This document shows, one piece after another, positions 15,838-24,217 of a stretch of DNA of 64,000 nt (within the stretch, counting starts at the first letter, position 1; each line of letters opens with the position of its first letter). The position numbers were made by a program, and so were the translations under genes. The stretch lies in contig JAMOUQ010000042.1 of NCBI GenBank assembly GCA_027068085.1, positions 1-64,000 on the forward strand, given 5' to 3'. The DNA comes from Desulfobacteraceae bacterium (GTDB lineage Bacteria; Desulfobacterota; Desulfobacteria; Desulfobacterales; Desulfosarcinaceae). The notes beneath the pieces were generated by a model, which was not told the origin of the DNA, made no database searches, and was given only the letters and a program-made list of their open reading frames with translations.

Positions 15838-16839
15838 ATGGCCATTGGGACCAAGACCGACGACCTCCGGCTGGGACAGCGCCTGGTAATAGGCTTTGAG
15901 GGCCGGAGCCTGACCCCCGAACTGAAGGAAATCATTGCCGGCCTGAAGGTGGCCGGGGTGATCCTGTTTTCTCCCAACCTGGAATCTCCGGCCCAGATAG
16001 CCGAGCTTTGCCGCAGCATCCAGGAATATGCCGCCGGCCTGGGACTGCCGCCCATGCTGGTGGCCATCGACCAGGAAGGCGGGGTGGTGCGCCGGCTGGA
16101 GCCGCCTTTTACCCAGTTCGCGGGCAACCCCTCCATGACCTGCGAGAACGACGCGGTCGACTTTGCCCGGGTAACTGCCGGGGAACTGAGGTCGGTGGGG
16201 ATCAACATGAACATGGCGCCGGTATTGGATGTCGTTCCGCCGGGGCTGGACGGAGTGATGCGGCAGCGGGTCTTCAGGGGCGATCCGGCGCAAGTTGCCC
16301 GCATGGGAGCCATGGTCATCGAGCACATGCAAAAAGAAGGAATAATGGCCGTGGCCAAGCACTTTCCAGGTATCGGCCGCACCACCCTCGACTCCCACCT
16401 CGACCTGCCGTCTCTCGACACCTCTGTGGATGTGCTGTGGGACTCCGACCTGATCCCCTTTGTCCGGGCCGTCAGGCAGAAAGTGGCCGGTATCATGCTC
16501 TCCCACATTATCTACACATCCATAGACGAGGACTGGCCGGCCAGTCTTTCTTTCGAGATCGCCGACCGGCTCCTGCGCCGCAAGATGGGCTACGACGGAG
16601 TGATAATCACCGACGACCTGGACATGGGAGCCATCCGCAAACACTTTCCGGTCCCGGTCGCCATGGAACAGATAGCCCGGGCCGGAATAGACATCGCTCT
16701 TGTCTGCCACCAGGGGCCGGCCATCGAAGAGGCCTATCGGGCCCTTGAAAGATCGGTGACGGGCGACCGGCAGATCCGGGACATCCACCTTGAATGCCTG
16801 CGGCGCATAATGCTGCTGAAATCCCGGTTCTTGCAATGA
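15838..16839 (+). CDS. nagZ: Beta-N-acetylhexosaminidase NagZ (GH3)
   Basis: 333 residues, the single-domain GH3 size. ILFSPNLESP, LVAIDQEGGVVRRL, NMNMAPVLDV, AVAKHFPGIGRTTLDSHLDL and GVIITDDLDMGAI are the NagZ signatures. The Asp of TDDLDM is the nucleophile and the His of DSH the catalytic-loop residue. In KHFPG(H)G the second His is Ile here, a variation worth noting but outside the catalytic DSH. It removes GlcNAc from anhydro-muropeptides in the cytoplasm. It works with MltG just upstream and the AmpG-like permease at 55655. Confidence 0.9.
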   Translation: MAIGTKTDDLRLGQRLVIGFEGRSLTPELKEIIAGLKVAGVILFSPNLESPAQIAELCRSIQEYAAGLGLPPMLVAIDQEGGVVRRLEPPFTQFAGNPSMTCENDAVDFARVTAGELRSVGINMNMAPVLDVVPPGLDGVMRQRVFRGDPAQVARMGAMVIEHMQKEGIMAVAKHFPGIGRTTLDSHLDLPSLDTSVDVLWDSDLIPFVRAVRQKVAGIMLSHIIYTSIDEDWPASLSFEIADRLLRRKMGYDGVIITDDLDMGAIRKHFPVPVAMEQIARAGIDIALVCHQGPAIEEAYRALERSVTGDRQIRDIHLECLRRIMLLKSRFLQ

Positions 16840-16858
16840 ATAATTACGGCGGGAGCGA

Positions 16859-17863
16859 TCAGATCCTGCGGGGACGGCGGGAATAAACGTCTGCCGACAG
16901 GGCAGTTGCGCCACCCAGTGCGATCCTGTGATGGGCCACTGCGGCCACCATGGCGGCATTGTCCCCGCAAAGTTCCAAAGGAGGGAACCAGGCTTTCAGA
17001 TTCAGGCTCCGGCAACGCTCCGCAAGGCTTTGGCGCAGTCCCCGATTGGCAGCCACCCCTCCCACGACCGCCAGGCGGGTGCAGCCATGGAGACGGGCCG
17101 CATTGACGATCTTATGCACCAGAACCTCCAGCACGGCCTGCTGGAATCCGGCCGCCACCTGAGACCGGACCTGCTCGACGGGCCGGCCGCACTTTGCCAG
17201 GTAGCGGCCGACCGCAGTCTTGATCCCTGAAAAACTGAAATCGAACTCCTCTTTGTTCAGAAACGGACGGGGAAAAGCCACGGCGTCGCCGCCGGCCTCA
17301 CATGCCAGGCGATCGATGACCGGCCCGCCCGGGTAGCCCAGGCCGAGCATCTTGGCCACCTTGTCGTAGGCCTCGCCCACGGCGTCGTCCCGGGTCCGGC
17401 CCAAAAGACGATATACTCCCCTGGAGGGAAGATGGTAGATTTCCGTATGACCGCCTGAGGCCAAGAGGGCCACCAGGGGATAATCCGGAGGGTCGTCCAT
17501 CAACTGCACCGATTCCAAATGGCCCTCAAGATGGTCCACGGCCAGGAAGGGAAGGCCCCGGGCAAAGGCAAAAGCCTTGGCAAAACAAAAACCCACCAGG
17601 AGGGAGCCGATCAAGCCCGGACCGCAGGTGGCCGCCACGGCCCGAATATCACGGTCCCCGGCACCGGCCTCGGCAAGGGCCTGTCTGACAACCTGCGAAA
17701 TCACTTCGATATGCTTACGGGAGGCAAGCTCGGGGACCACGCCGCCGTAAGGATGATGAACTTCCACCTGGGAAGCGACGATGGAGGAAATTATCCGCCG
17801 GCCGCCTTCAACTACGGCGGCCGCGGTCTCGTCACATGAGGATTCGATCCCTAAAACCAGCAT
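16859..17863 (-). CDS. tsaD: tRNA t6A37 threonylcarbamoyltransferase TsaD
   Basis: 334 residues from the ATG giving MLVLGIESSCDETAAAV. Motifs include HHPYGGVVPELASRKHIE, AATCGPGLIGSLLVG, the metal-binding DHLEGHL (HxxxH), LVALLASGGHTEIY and the ATPase-fold GGPVIDRLA. It transfers the threonylcarbamoyl group to A37 of ANN-decoding tRNAs. The frame is open upstream to 17902, but the family start is clearly MLVLGIES. It lies downstream of purM and a candidate selenopeptide on the same strand. Confidence 0.95.
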   Translation of the reverse strand: MLVLGIESSCDETAAAVVEGGRRIISSIVASQVEVHHPYGGVVPELASRKHIEVISQVVRQALAEAGAGDRDIRAVAATCGPGLIGSLLVGFCFAKAFAFARGLPFLAVDHLEGHLESVQLMDDPPDYPLVALLASGGHTEIYHLPSRGVYRLLGRTRDDAVGEAYDKVAKMLGLGYPGGPVIDRLACEAGGDAVAFPRPFLNKEEFDFSFSGIKTAVGRYLAKCGRPVEQVRSQVAAGFQQAVLEVLVHKIVNAARLHGCTRLAVVGGVAANRGLRQSLAERCRSLNLKAWFPPLELCGDNAAMVAAVAHHRIALGGATALSADVYSRRPRRI

Positions 17864-17908
17864 ACACCAATACCGGCAGCCGGGCGCCTGCCATCGCCAC
17901 AAGCTGCC

Positions 17909-18088
17909 TCAGCGCTTTTTCAGGCCCTTGGCCGGATGATTTTTTTTACTGCCCCGAGACGGCGGCACCGTACCGGTGCCCCTGGCAGCAGGTGCTCAGC
18001 ACCCGCCTCCGCCGGCGGCAGCTCCTTTTGCCAGCCAGGCCAGAAACCTGGCAAGCAGTCCGGATTTTCTTTCAGCCGAATGTTTCAT
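17909..18088 (-). CDS. Candidate small selenopeptide coupled to purM (in-frame TGA)
   Basis: The ATG (18086-18088) overlaps the purM stop as ATGA. The frame reads an amphipathic helix containing SGLLARFLAWLAKG, then a flexible tail GGGGC. A TGA follows at 17996-17998 (codon 31), and the frame stays open for 28 more codons, ending in a basic tail (AKGLKKR) at 17909. If TGA is Sec, the tail motif is GGGGCU, a Cys-Sec pair. A perfect hairpin begins 15 bases after the TGA. It fills an otherwise empty gap of about 220 bases between purM and tsaD. If UGA is a plain stop, the product is a 30-residue peptide ending in Cys. I do not recognise an established family. Confidence 0.45.
17964..17980 (-). 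promoter_or_regulatory. Candidate bacterial SECIS hairpin
   Basis: On the minus strand, GGCACCG pairs with CGGTGCC. Opening the top pairs gives stem GGCACC/GGTGCC with loop GGUAC, which starts with GGU as in known bacterial SECIS loops. It begins 15 bases after the TGA at codon 31 of the candidate selenopeptide. The fit to SECIS rules is by eye. Confidence 0.4.
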
Positions 18089-19131
18089 ACCCACCTTGCA
18101 CGCGGGTCTGCCTGCTGTTTGCGCTCGACTATCTCACCGATGACCCAGGCCTTGTCTCCCATGGCCACCAGGCGCTCGAGAACTTCCTGGGCCGCCGAGT
18201 CCGGCACCACGGCCACCAGGCCGATACCGTTGTTGAATACCCGCATCATTTCATCGTCTTCGACCCTGCCGGCCTTTTGCAGAAATTCAAAGACCGGCGG
18301 CACTTCCCAGCTGCCCTTTCTCAGTACTATGGAGCAGGCCTGGGGGATGATCCGCAAGGTGTTGTCGACGATCCCGCCGCCGGTGATATGGGCCAGGCCC
18401 TGGATGGGGAAATCACGCAGCAGATGCTGGATCGTCTCCGAATATATCCTGGTGGGCCGCAAAAGCTCTTCTCCCAGACTGAGGCCGAGTTCTTCTATAT
18501 AATCTTCCGGCTTCAGCTTCAGAATCTCGAAGCATATCTTGCGTACCAGGGAATAGCCGTTGGAATGCAGGCCGTTGGAGGCGATCCCGATTATCCGGTG
18601 ACCCGGCCTTATCTCGGATCCGTCCACGATCTTGCTGTTTTCGACAATACCCACGGCAAATCCGGCCAGATCATACTCCCCGTCACGATAAAAACCCGGC
18701 ATCTCAGCCGTTTCGCCGCCGATCAGGGCGCATCCGGCCTGCCGGCATCCATCCCCGACACCCTTTATGATCTCGGTCACCGTCTGCCGGTGCAGACGGC
18801 CGGTGGCAAGGTAGTCCAGGAAAAAAAGCGGCTTTGCTCCCTGAACGGCAATATCGTTGACACACATGGCCACAAGATCGATTCCAACCGTATCGTGACG
18901 GTTGGTCATGAAGGCCAGTTTGAGTTTGGTGCCGACCCCGTCGGTGGAGCTGACCAGAACGGGATTTTTCATGTTGTCCGTGTTGAGCGAAAACAGGCCC
19001 CCGAAACCCCCGATCTCCCCCATTACTCCCGAACGCCGGGTCTGCCTGGCAATGTCCTTGATCGATTCCACCAGGCTGTCGGCCTTATCCAGATCAACGC
19101 CGGCATCGGCGTATGTAAGCGGTTTGTCCAT
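18085..19131 (-). CDS. purM: Phosphoribosylformylglycinamidine cyclo-ligase PurM
   Basis: 348 residues. [20 protein letters not shown] is the family start, followed by [55 protein letters not shown] and [11 protein letters not shown]. This AIR synthetase makes the imidazole ring in de novo purine synthesis (ATP-dependent). It resembles SelD in fold, but the SelD N-terminal Cys/Sec motif is absent and the sequence is plain PurM. The start has a modest ribosome binding site (GGAGTG). Its stop overlaps the ATG of a candidate selenopeptide. Confidence 0.95.
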   Translation of the reverse strand: MDKPLTYADAGVDLDKADSLVESIKDIARQTRRSGVMGEIGGFGGLFSLNTDNMKNPVLVSSTDGVGTKLKLAFMTNRHDTVGIDLVAMCVNDIAVQGAKPLFFLDYLATGRLHRQTVTEIIKGVGDGCRQAGCALIGGETAEMPGFYRDGEYDLAGFAVGIVENSKIVDGSEIRPGHRIIGIASNGLHSNGYSLVRKICFEILKLKPEDYIEELGLSLGEELLRPTRIYSETIQHLLRDFPIQGLAHITGGGIVDNTLRIIPQACSIVLRKGSWEVPPVFEFLQKAGRVEDDEMMRVFNNGIGLVAVVPDSAAQEVLERLVAMGDKAWVIGEIVERKQQADPRARWV

Positions 19132-19277
19132 GCAAACACTCCTTGTTCCGGCTCGCGGTTTTGCAGCTAGACATAAACTGCGGCCTGGTAAAAGTCAAAC
19201 CTAAGTTGAGCGTTTCAAAAGTACGTCTTGGCCGCCAGGCCCGAAAAGCGCTCATCTCGGGTGAGAGTAAAACTTTT

Positions 19278-19306
19278 TTGACATTTTCCGAATCCTTTTA
19301 TACGGT
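19278..19306 (+). promoter_or_regulatory. Promoter of the aminotransferase gene
   Basis: TTGACA (19278-19283), exactly 17 bases, then TACGGT (19301-19306). It lies about 60 bases before the ATG at 19365. The -35 is consensus and the -10 is weak. Confidence 0.5.
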
Positions 19307-19364
19307 TAGGCAATGTTTATCTGTTTCTATCAAAACCAGTCAGCCACTAGCACGAGGTGAACAA

Positions 19365-20531
19365 ATGACCCGCTTTGCACGCTTGGACCGTCTTCCCCCT
19401 TATGTCTTTGCCACTGTCAACGAAATCAAGATGGAAGCCCGCAGGGCGGGTGAGGACATCATCGATCTGGGTATGGGCAACCCTGACATCGGCACTCCCC
19501 AACACATTGTCGACAAGCTCACCGAAGCTGCCCAAAAACCCCACAACCACCGCTATTCGGCTTCCATGGGAATCACCAAGCTGCGCATGGCCATCGCCGA
19601 CTGGTACAAGCGCCGCTTCGATGTGGATATCGACCCGGATAGTGAGGCAATCGTCACAATCGGAGTAAAAGAAGGCATGTCACATCTGGTTCTGGTTACC
19701 ATCCGGCCCGGAGACGTGGTCTTTACTCCCAATCCGACATACCCCATCCATCCCTATTCGGCCATAATCGCCGGCGGGGATGTCCGCGGCATTCCGGTGG
19801 GCCCCGGCGAAAACTTCTTCGACAACCTGCTGCATGCCACGCGCCAGACCTGGCCCCGGCCCAAGATCCTGATACTGAGCTACCCCCACAATCCCACCAC
19901 AGAAGTGGTGGATCTGGACTTTTTCCAGCAGATAGTCGATTTCGCCCGCGAGCACAAAATCATGCTGATCCACGATTTCGCATACGCCGACCTGGTCTAC
20001 GACGGTTACCAGGCCCCCAGCCTGATGCAGGCCAAGGGCGCCAAGGAAGTGGCGGTGGAATTTTTTTCCATGTCCAAAAGCTACAGCATGGCCGGCTGGC
20101 GGGTAGGTTTCTGCGTCGGAAATCCTGAAATCATATTCGCCCTCAAAAGGATAAAGAGCTACCTCGACTACGGCATCTTCCAGCCCATCCAGATAGCGGC
20201 CATAATCGCCCTCAACGGCCCCCAGCAATGCGTGGCCGAGATCAGGGACACATACAAGGGCCGGCGCGACACCCTGATAACCGGGCTGAACCGCATCGGC
20301 TGGCCTGTGGAAAGCCCCAAGGGGACCATGTTCGTCTGGGCCAAGATCCCCGACGCCTACCTGTCCATGGGATCGGTGGAGTTTTCCAAGTTTCTCATCC
20401 GCAAGGCCAAGGTGGCCGTGGCCCCCGGGCTCGGATTCGGTGAATACGGCGACCAGTATGTCCGTTTCGCCCTTATCGAGAACAACATGCGGATCAACCA
20501 GGCGATTCGCGGAATCAGGAAAATTATCTGA
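19365..20531 (+). CDS. Class I aminotransferase, AlaC-like
   Basis: 388 residues. A PLP-dependent aminotransferase of the AlaC/LL-diaminopimelate aminotransferase branch: [45 protein letters not shown] and the Schiff-base Lys in [17 protein letters not shown]. The ATG at 19365 is chosen because CGAGGTGA precedes it and [16 protein letters not shown] is the usual start; the frame is open upstream to 19143 with non-homologous residues. The neighbour is homoserine dehydrogenase, a conserved pairing in Desulfobacterota. Alanine formation from pyruvate and glutamate is likely, but the substrate cannot be fixed from sequence. Confidence 0.88.
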   Translation: MTRFARLDRLPPYVFATVNEIKMEARRAGEDIIDLGMGNPDIGTPQHIVDKLTEAAQKPHNHRYSASMGITKLRMAIADWYKRRFDVDIDPDSEAIVTIGVKEGMSHLVLVTIRPGDVVFTPNPTYPIHPYSAIIAGGDVRGIPVGPGENFFDNLLHATRQTWPRPKILILSYPHNPTTEVVDLDFFQQIVDFAREHKIMLIHDFAYADLVYDGYQAPSLMQAKGAKEVAVEFFSMSKSYSMAGWRVGFCVGNPEIIFALKRIKSYLDYGIFQPIQIAAIIALNGPQQCVAEIRDTYKGRRDTLITGLNRIGWPVESPKGTMFVWAKIPDAYLSMGSVEFSKFLIRKAKVAVAPGLGFGEYGDQYVRFALIENNMRINQAIRGIRKII

Positions 20532-20597
20532 CCGATACCCCCTGATAAGGCAGTAACGAGCCACCGGGCTGATGATTATCGAAAAAGCCGTCCAGGG

Positions 20598-20630
20598 CCG
20601 CCGCCGGGCCCCTGCGGCGGTCCGGCGCTT
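20598..20630 (+). terminator. GC-rich hairpin after the aminotransferase
   Basis: CCGCCGC (20598-20604) pairs with GCGGCGG (20614-20620) around nine bases. A short T-run follows after an eight-base gap. This gives a weak-to-moderate terminator in the 230-base space before hom. Confidence 0.35.
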
Positions 20631-20761
20631 TTCTATTGACTTTGGCGGCCCTAATGAAGGAAAAGCCCAGTAACATATTAGACCAGTGTTGAGCGCTTTT
20701 AGGGCTTGCCGGTATAAACATTTGAAACGCTCGGCTTAGTTTTTATGGCAAGGAGCTGAAG

Positions 20762-22078
20762 ATGGAACCAATCCACTTGGGTCTGATTGGATGCGGAACC
20801 GTTGGAACCGGGGTTGTCCGCATTCTGTATTCAAAACGACAGCTGCTGGCTGACAGAATCGGCATTCCCCTCAATCTCAAATACGTGGCCGATCTGGACA
20901 CCACCTCCGACAGGGGGGTGACCTTTCCGCCCGGAGTAATGATTAACGACGCCTGGAAAGTCATCCGGGATCCACAGGTGGATGTTGTCATAGAGATGAT
21001 CGGCGGAGAGGGAATGGCTCTGGAACTGATCGAGGCAGCCATAGAAAAGGGCAAGCATGTGGTCACAGCCAACAAGGCTCTGCTGGCCAGGCACGGCAAC
21101 CGGCTGCTGGAAATGGCCGTGGCAAATGGAGTCGATCTGGTCTTCGAGGCCAGCGTCGGCGGCTGCATGCCGATCATCAAGACCCTGCGGGAATCGCTGG
21201 TCGGCAACCGGGTAAAATCGATGATCGGTATTCTCAACGGGACCTGCAACTATATCCTGTCAAGGATAACCGACGAGGGCATCGAGTTCCAGCAGGCCCT
21301 GGCCCAGGCCCAGGCAGCCGGGTACGCGGAGGCAGACCCGGAACTGGACATCGAAGGGCTGGACGCAGCCCACAAACTGGCGATCATCACCGCCCTGGCC
21401 TACGGAACCCCCATCGACTTCGACAATATCTACACAGAAGGTATCTCGCGCATAACTGCCCTGGACATCCAGTTCGCGGCCCAGTTCGGCTACCGCATAA
21501 AACTCCTGGCCATCAGCAAGGACAATGGGGATACGATCGAAGCCCGGGTCCACCCTACGATGATACCGTTTGACAACATCCTGTCGAACGTCAACGGCAC
21601 CCTCAACGCCATTACGGTGACAGGGGATGCTGTCGGCGATATCCTCCTGTACGGTCACGGAGCAGGAATGATGCCAACGGCAAGCGCGGTCATCGCCGAC
21701 ATAGTCGATATCGCCCGCAACCTGGCCGCCAGGGCTTCGGGAAGGCTGCCCCTGCTGGCCTGCCAGCCGGACAAGATCCGTCCCAAACCGATAATGCCCA
21801 TCAGCCGCCTGGTGACCCATTACTACTTCCGTTTCGAAGCCAAGGATCAGCCCGGAGTTCTGTCCAGGATTGCCGGAATCCTGGGTAAATACGGCATCAG
21901 TATTTCATCGGTGCACCAGAAGGGACGCAAGAGTGAAGGCAGCGTCCCGGTGGTGATGGTGACCCATTTCGCGCGGGAATCCGATGTGCGCCAGGCAATG
22001 GACGCAATCAGCGGGCTGGATGTGATACATGGCCGGCCCGTGGTCATAAGGATTGAGAACGACAACCATCTGGAATAA
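20762..22078 (+). CDS. hom: Homoserine dehydrogenase
   Basis: 438 residues. N-terminal NAD(P)-binding LGLIGCGTVGTGVVRI; catalytic domain with VVTANKALLARHG, GGCMPIIKTLRESL, GILNGTCNYILSRI and AYGTPIDFDNIYTEGI; C-terminal ACT domain from about residue 355 (YYFRFEAKDQPGVLSRIAGI), the usual site for threonine feedback. It reduces aspartate semialdehyde to homoserine for threonine and methionine synthesis. Good ribosome binding site (AAGGAGCTGAAG). thrH follows on the same strand, so the threonine branch is clustered. Confidence 0.96.
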   Translation: MEPIHLGLIGCGTVGTGVVRILYSKRQLLADRIGIPLNLKYVADLDTTSDRGVTFPPGVMINDAWKVIRDPQVDVVIEMIGGEGMALELIEAAIEKGKHVVTANKALLARHGNRLLEMAVANGVDLVFEASVGGCMPIIKTLRESLVGNRVKSMIGILNGTCNYILSRITDEGIEFQQALAQAQAAGYAEADPELDIEGLDAAHKLAIITALAYGTPIDFDNIYTEGISRITALDIQFAAQFGYRIKLLAISKDNGDTIEARVHPTMIPFDNILSNVNGTLNAITVTGDAVGDILLYGHGAGMMPTASAVIADIVDIARNLAARASGRLPLLACQPDKIRPKPIMPISRLVTHYYFRFEAKDQPGVLSRIAGILGKYGISISSVHQKGRKSEGSVPVVMVTHFARESDVRQAMDAISGLDVIHGRPVVIRIENDNHLE

Positions 22079-22162
22079 CCCCCAAAAAGCGGCGGCTTTA
22101 TTTGGCCCGGCGCTGCGGGATTAAAACGGGCGGCCTACCTACAGGATTACGAATGTCTGGTG

Positions 22163-22186
22163 CCGCATGGCACATCATGCGGTTTT
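22163..22186 (+). terminator. Hairpin with T-run between hom and thrH
   Basis: CCGCATG (22163-22169) pairs perfectly with CATGCGG (22176-22182) around six bases, and TTTT follows. It may be a partial terminator or attenuator separating hom from thrH. Confidence 0.45.
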
Positions 22187-22220
22187 GCGGAACAAAGATC
22201 AACGGGAGACTATTTAGAAG

Positions 22221-22832
22221 ATGTACATTGTTTGCAGCGACCTGGAAGGAGTACTGGTACCGGAAATCTGGATCGGCGTGGCAGAAAAGACCGGTATCGA
22301 GGAGTTGAAACTGACCACCCGCGAAATATCCGACTACGACCGGCTCATGCGCCACCGGCTTTCCATCATGAACGCCAACGGGCTCAAACTGAGCGACATC
22401 ACCGAGGTTATCGAGACCATCGAACCGCTGGAGGGAGCGGCCGAATTCCTGCGCTGGTTGAGGGACAGGACCCAGGTGATCATTGTTTCGGACACTTTCA
22501 CTCAGTTTGCCGCTCCTTTGATGAAAAAACTGGACCGGCCGACGATCTTCTGCAACTGGCTTACCATCGGGCCGGACGGTGCCATTCAAGACTACCACCT
22601 GCGGCAGTCAGACGGCAAACGCAAGGTGGTCGAAGCCCTGCGCCGGTTAAACTTCAAGATCGCCGCCATGGGAGATTCCTACAACGATATCACCATGATC
22701 CAGGCCGCCGATCATGGTATCCTCTTCCGGCCGCCGGAAAACATAACCGCCCAGTACCCTCAACTGAAGGCCGCTTACCATTACGATGACCTGAAATCTT
22801 TTTTTACCGAACTGCTGGACGGATCATGCTGA
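22221..22832 (+). CDS. thrH: ThrH: phosphoserine phosphatase / homoserine phosphotransferase
   Basis: 203 residues, the size of Pseudomonas ThrH. HAD-fold motifs are SDLEGVLVPEIW (motif I, nucleophile Asp), VIIVSDTFTQF (motif II), SDGKRKVVEAL (motif III Lys) and AMGDSYNDITMI (motif IV). ThrH can move phosphate from phosphoserine to homoserine, which supplies phosphohomoserine without ThrB. Its place directly after homoserine dehydrogenase fits that role. The alternative is a plain phosphoserine phosphatase. Confidence 0.88.
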   Translation: MYIVCSDLEGVLVPEIWIGVAEKTGIEELKLTTREISDYDRLMRHRLSIMNANGLKLSDITEVIETIEPLEGAAEFLRWLRDRTQVIIVSDTFTQFAAPLMKKLDRPTIFCNWLTIGPDGAIQDYHLRQSDGKRKVVEALRRLNFKIAAMGDSYNDITMIQAADHGILFRPPENITAQYPQLKAAYHYDDLKSFFTELLDGSC

Positions 22833-23245
22833 CCCACAGGACCACTTACCGGGTTATTTACGGCGACACAGACAGGATGGGCATAGCCTATCATGCCAAT
22901 TACCTGCGCTGGTTCGAGATCGGACGCACCGAACTTTTCCGCGCCTGGGGACTGCCTTACCGCGAGATAGAAGCCAGAGGAATCATGCTCCCGGTTTCAG
23001 AAGTAAGCTGCAAATATATGGCTCCGGCAAAGTACGACGATCTGCTGATCATTGAAGCCGGCTTCGACCCCGAATCCCGGGCGGCCCTGAAAATCGATTA
23101 CCGTATCCTGAGTGAAGACGAAAAGACAGTCCATGCCACCGGCTACAGCCGGCATGCCTGCGTGGATTCAAACGGCAAGGTGGTACGCCCCCCGGCTTTC
23201 ATGACCGAACTGATCCGCCGCAAGAGCAATGAACGCCCTGATTGA
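22826..23245 (+). CDS. YbgC/FadM-type acyl-CoA thioesterase
   Basis: 139 residues with the hotdog fold. YRVIYGDTDRMGIAYHANYL contains the catalytic Asp motif of the 4-hydroxybenzoyl-CoA thioesterase/YbgC group, and RWFEIGRTELFRAWG is the helix signature. It overlaps thrH by seven bases and the next gene by 17, so the three are translationally coupled. It hydrolyses acyl-CoA; the physiological substrate is unknown. There are no Tol-Pal genes nearby, unlike the classical ybgC setting. Confidence 0.85.
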   Translation: MLTHRTTYRVIYGDTDRMGIAYHANYLRWFEIGRTELFRAWGLPYREIEARGIMLPVSEVSCKYMAPAKYDDLLIIEAGFDPESRAALKIDYRILSEDEKTVHATGYSRHACVDSNGKVVRPPAFMTELIRRKSNERPD

Positions 23246-23555
23246 GACGGAAAAAGGTCTGCTGCTGGAAATCTACGTCCAGCCGCGTTCTTCAAAGAGC
23301 TGCCTGGCCGGGATCTTTGACGGACGGCTCAAGATCAGGGTCAAGTCCCCGCCGGTGGACAATGCGGCCAACAAGGAATGCCTGCGGCTGCTGGCAAAAA
23401 AGCTGGGGCTGCCCAAATCACGCCTGACCATTGCCTCCGGACATACCGGCCGTCGCAAGAAAGTATTGATCAGCTGGCCGGCAGGCGGGCCGAAGACAGA
23501 TGAAGCCGGAAGCTTATACCGGTCTGTGGAGAGCCTGCTAAAAAGCGACATGTAA
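23229..23555 (+). CDS. DUF167 (YggU) family protein
   Basis: 108 residues. LLLEIYVQPRSSKSCLAGI, RLKIRVKSPPVDNAANKECL and LAKKLGLPKSRLTIASGHTG form the complete DUF167/YggU domain. The domain is widespread and its molecular role is not settled. The start overlaps the end of the thioesterase gene by 17 bases. It is the last gene before the initiator tRNA. Confidence 0.9.
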   Translation: MNALIETEKGLLLEIYVQPRSSKSCLAGIFDGRLKIRVKSPPVDNAANKECLRLLAKKLGLPKSRLTIASGHTGRRKKVLISWPAGGPKTDEAGSLYRSVESLLKSDM

Positions 23556-23562
23556 TTTTTGC

Positions 23563-23591
23563 TTGACTTGAGCGGCCAGGGTTACTATCTA
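23563..23591 (+). promoter_or_regulatory. Promoter of initiator tRNA
   Basis: TTGACT (23563-23568), exactly 17 bases, then TATCTA (23586-23591). The tRNA 5' end is 19 bases downstream, so a short leader is expected. Confidence 0.65.
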
Positions 23592-23609
23592 TAGCGCTTC
23601 ACGGATTGA

Positions 23610-23686
<77 letters not shown>

Positions 23687-23696
23687 GTAAAAAGAC

Positions 23697-23730
23697 AAGG
23701 GGAGCTTTTTTGGCTCCCCTTTTCTGTCTT
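23697..23730 (+). terminator. Intrinsic terminator of tRNA-fMet
   Basis: AAGGGGAGC (23697-23705) pairs with GCTCCCCTT (23713-23721) around TTTTTTG, and T-rich sequence follows. An A-rich stretch on the left makes it usable in both directions, so it may also end the minus-strand gene at 23779. Confidence 0.75.
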
Positions 23731-23778
23731 CTGCGCACATTGACGCTAAAAGCAATCCGGCGACAGTCCCAACCGGAT

Positions 23779-23994
23779 TCAGTACAACAGGGAACGCCTG
23801 TAATCTATCCGGGGCTCGGCGGGCTGGGAATCTGCCGGCTCCTGGTCGATGGCAATGCCGAGAGTATGTTTTAATAAACGTTCGGTGTCTATTTGCATGC
23901 ACTTTTCACAAAGGCAAACCTGGACGATCATTTCTCCCACCTTGTACCGGCAGACAAAAACGGCCTTATCTTTTTCGCATGCATAACACTGCAT
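23779..23994 (-). CDS. Small Cys-rich (zinc-ribbon-like) protein
   Basis: 71 residues from the ATG that follows TAAGGAG at ideal spacing. It begins MQCYACEKDKAVFVCRYKVG and continues VCLCEKCMQID, giving CxxC, a lone Cys and CxCxxC, a pattern that suggests metal binding. The C-terminal half (LLKHTLGIAIDQE) looks helical. I do not recognise a named family. The frame is open about 70 codons upstream, but without a better start. It stands alone between the tRNA terminator and the nucleotide-sugar dehydrogenase. Confidence 0.65.
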   Translation of the reverse strand: MQCYACEKDKAVFVCRYKVGEMIVQVCLCEKCMQIDTERLLKHTLGIAIDQEPADSQPAEPRIDYRRSLLY

Positions 23995-24217
23995 GTTCAG
24001 CTCCTTAGGCAATCGCTTTTTCAGTTCAAACGGCATGGTCATGATCCTTTGCACCCTTTGGGACCGCACTTTCTTGCCGGATAGGAAAAGCAAAGGATGT
24101 GCCAACCGAGGCGGGAGCGAAAAAAGAAGGGACGTCAAACGCCAACCGGCCCGGACGGACGGAAGGAAAAGACAACCGCCGGGAAAAAGCTGATATCCCA
24201 TACCCTTACCGGGCCTC

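Noticed and set aside
18085-19131. purM as SelD (selenophosphate synthetase)
   Set aside because: Same superfamily, but it lacks the SelD N-terminal Cys/Sec-Lys motif and has the full PurM signature.
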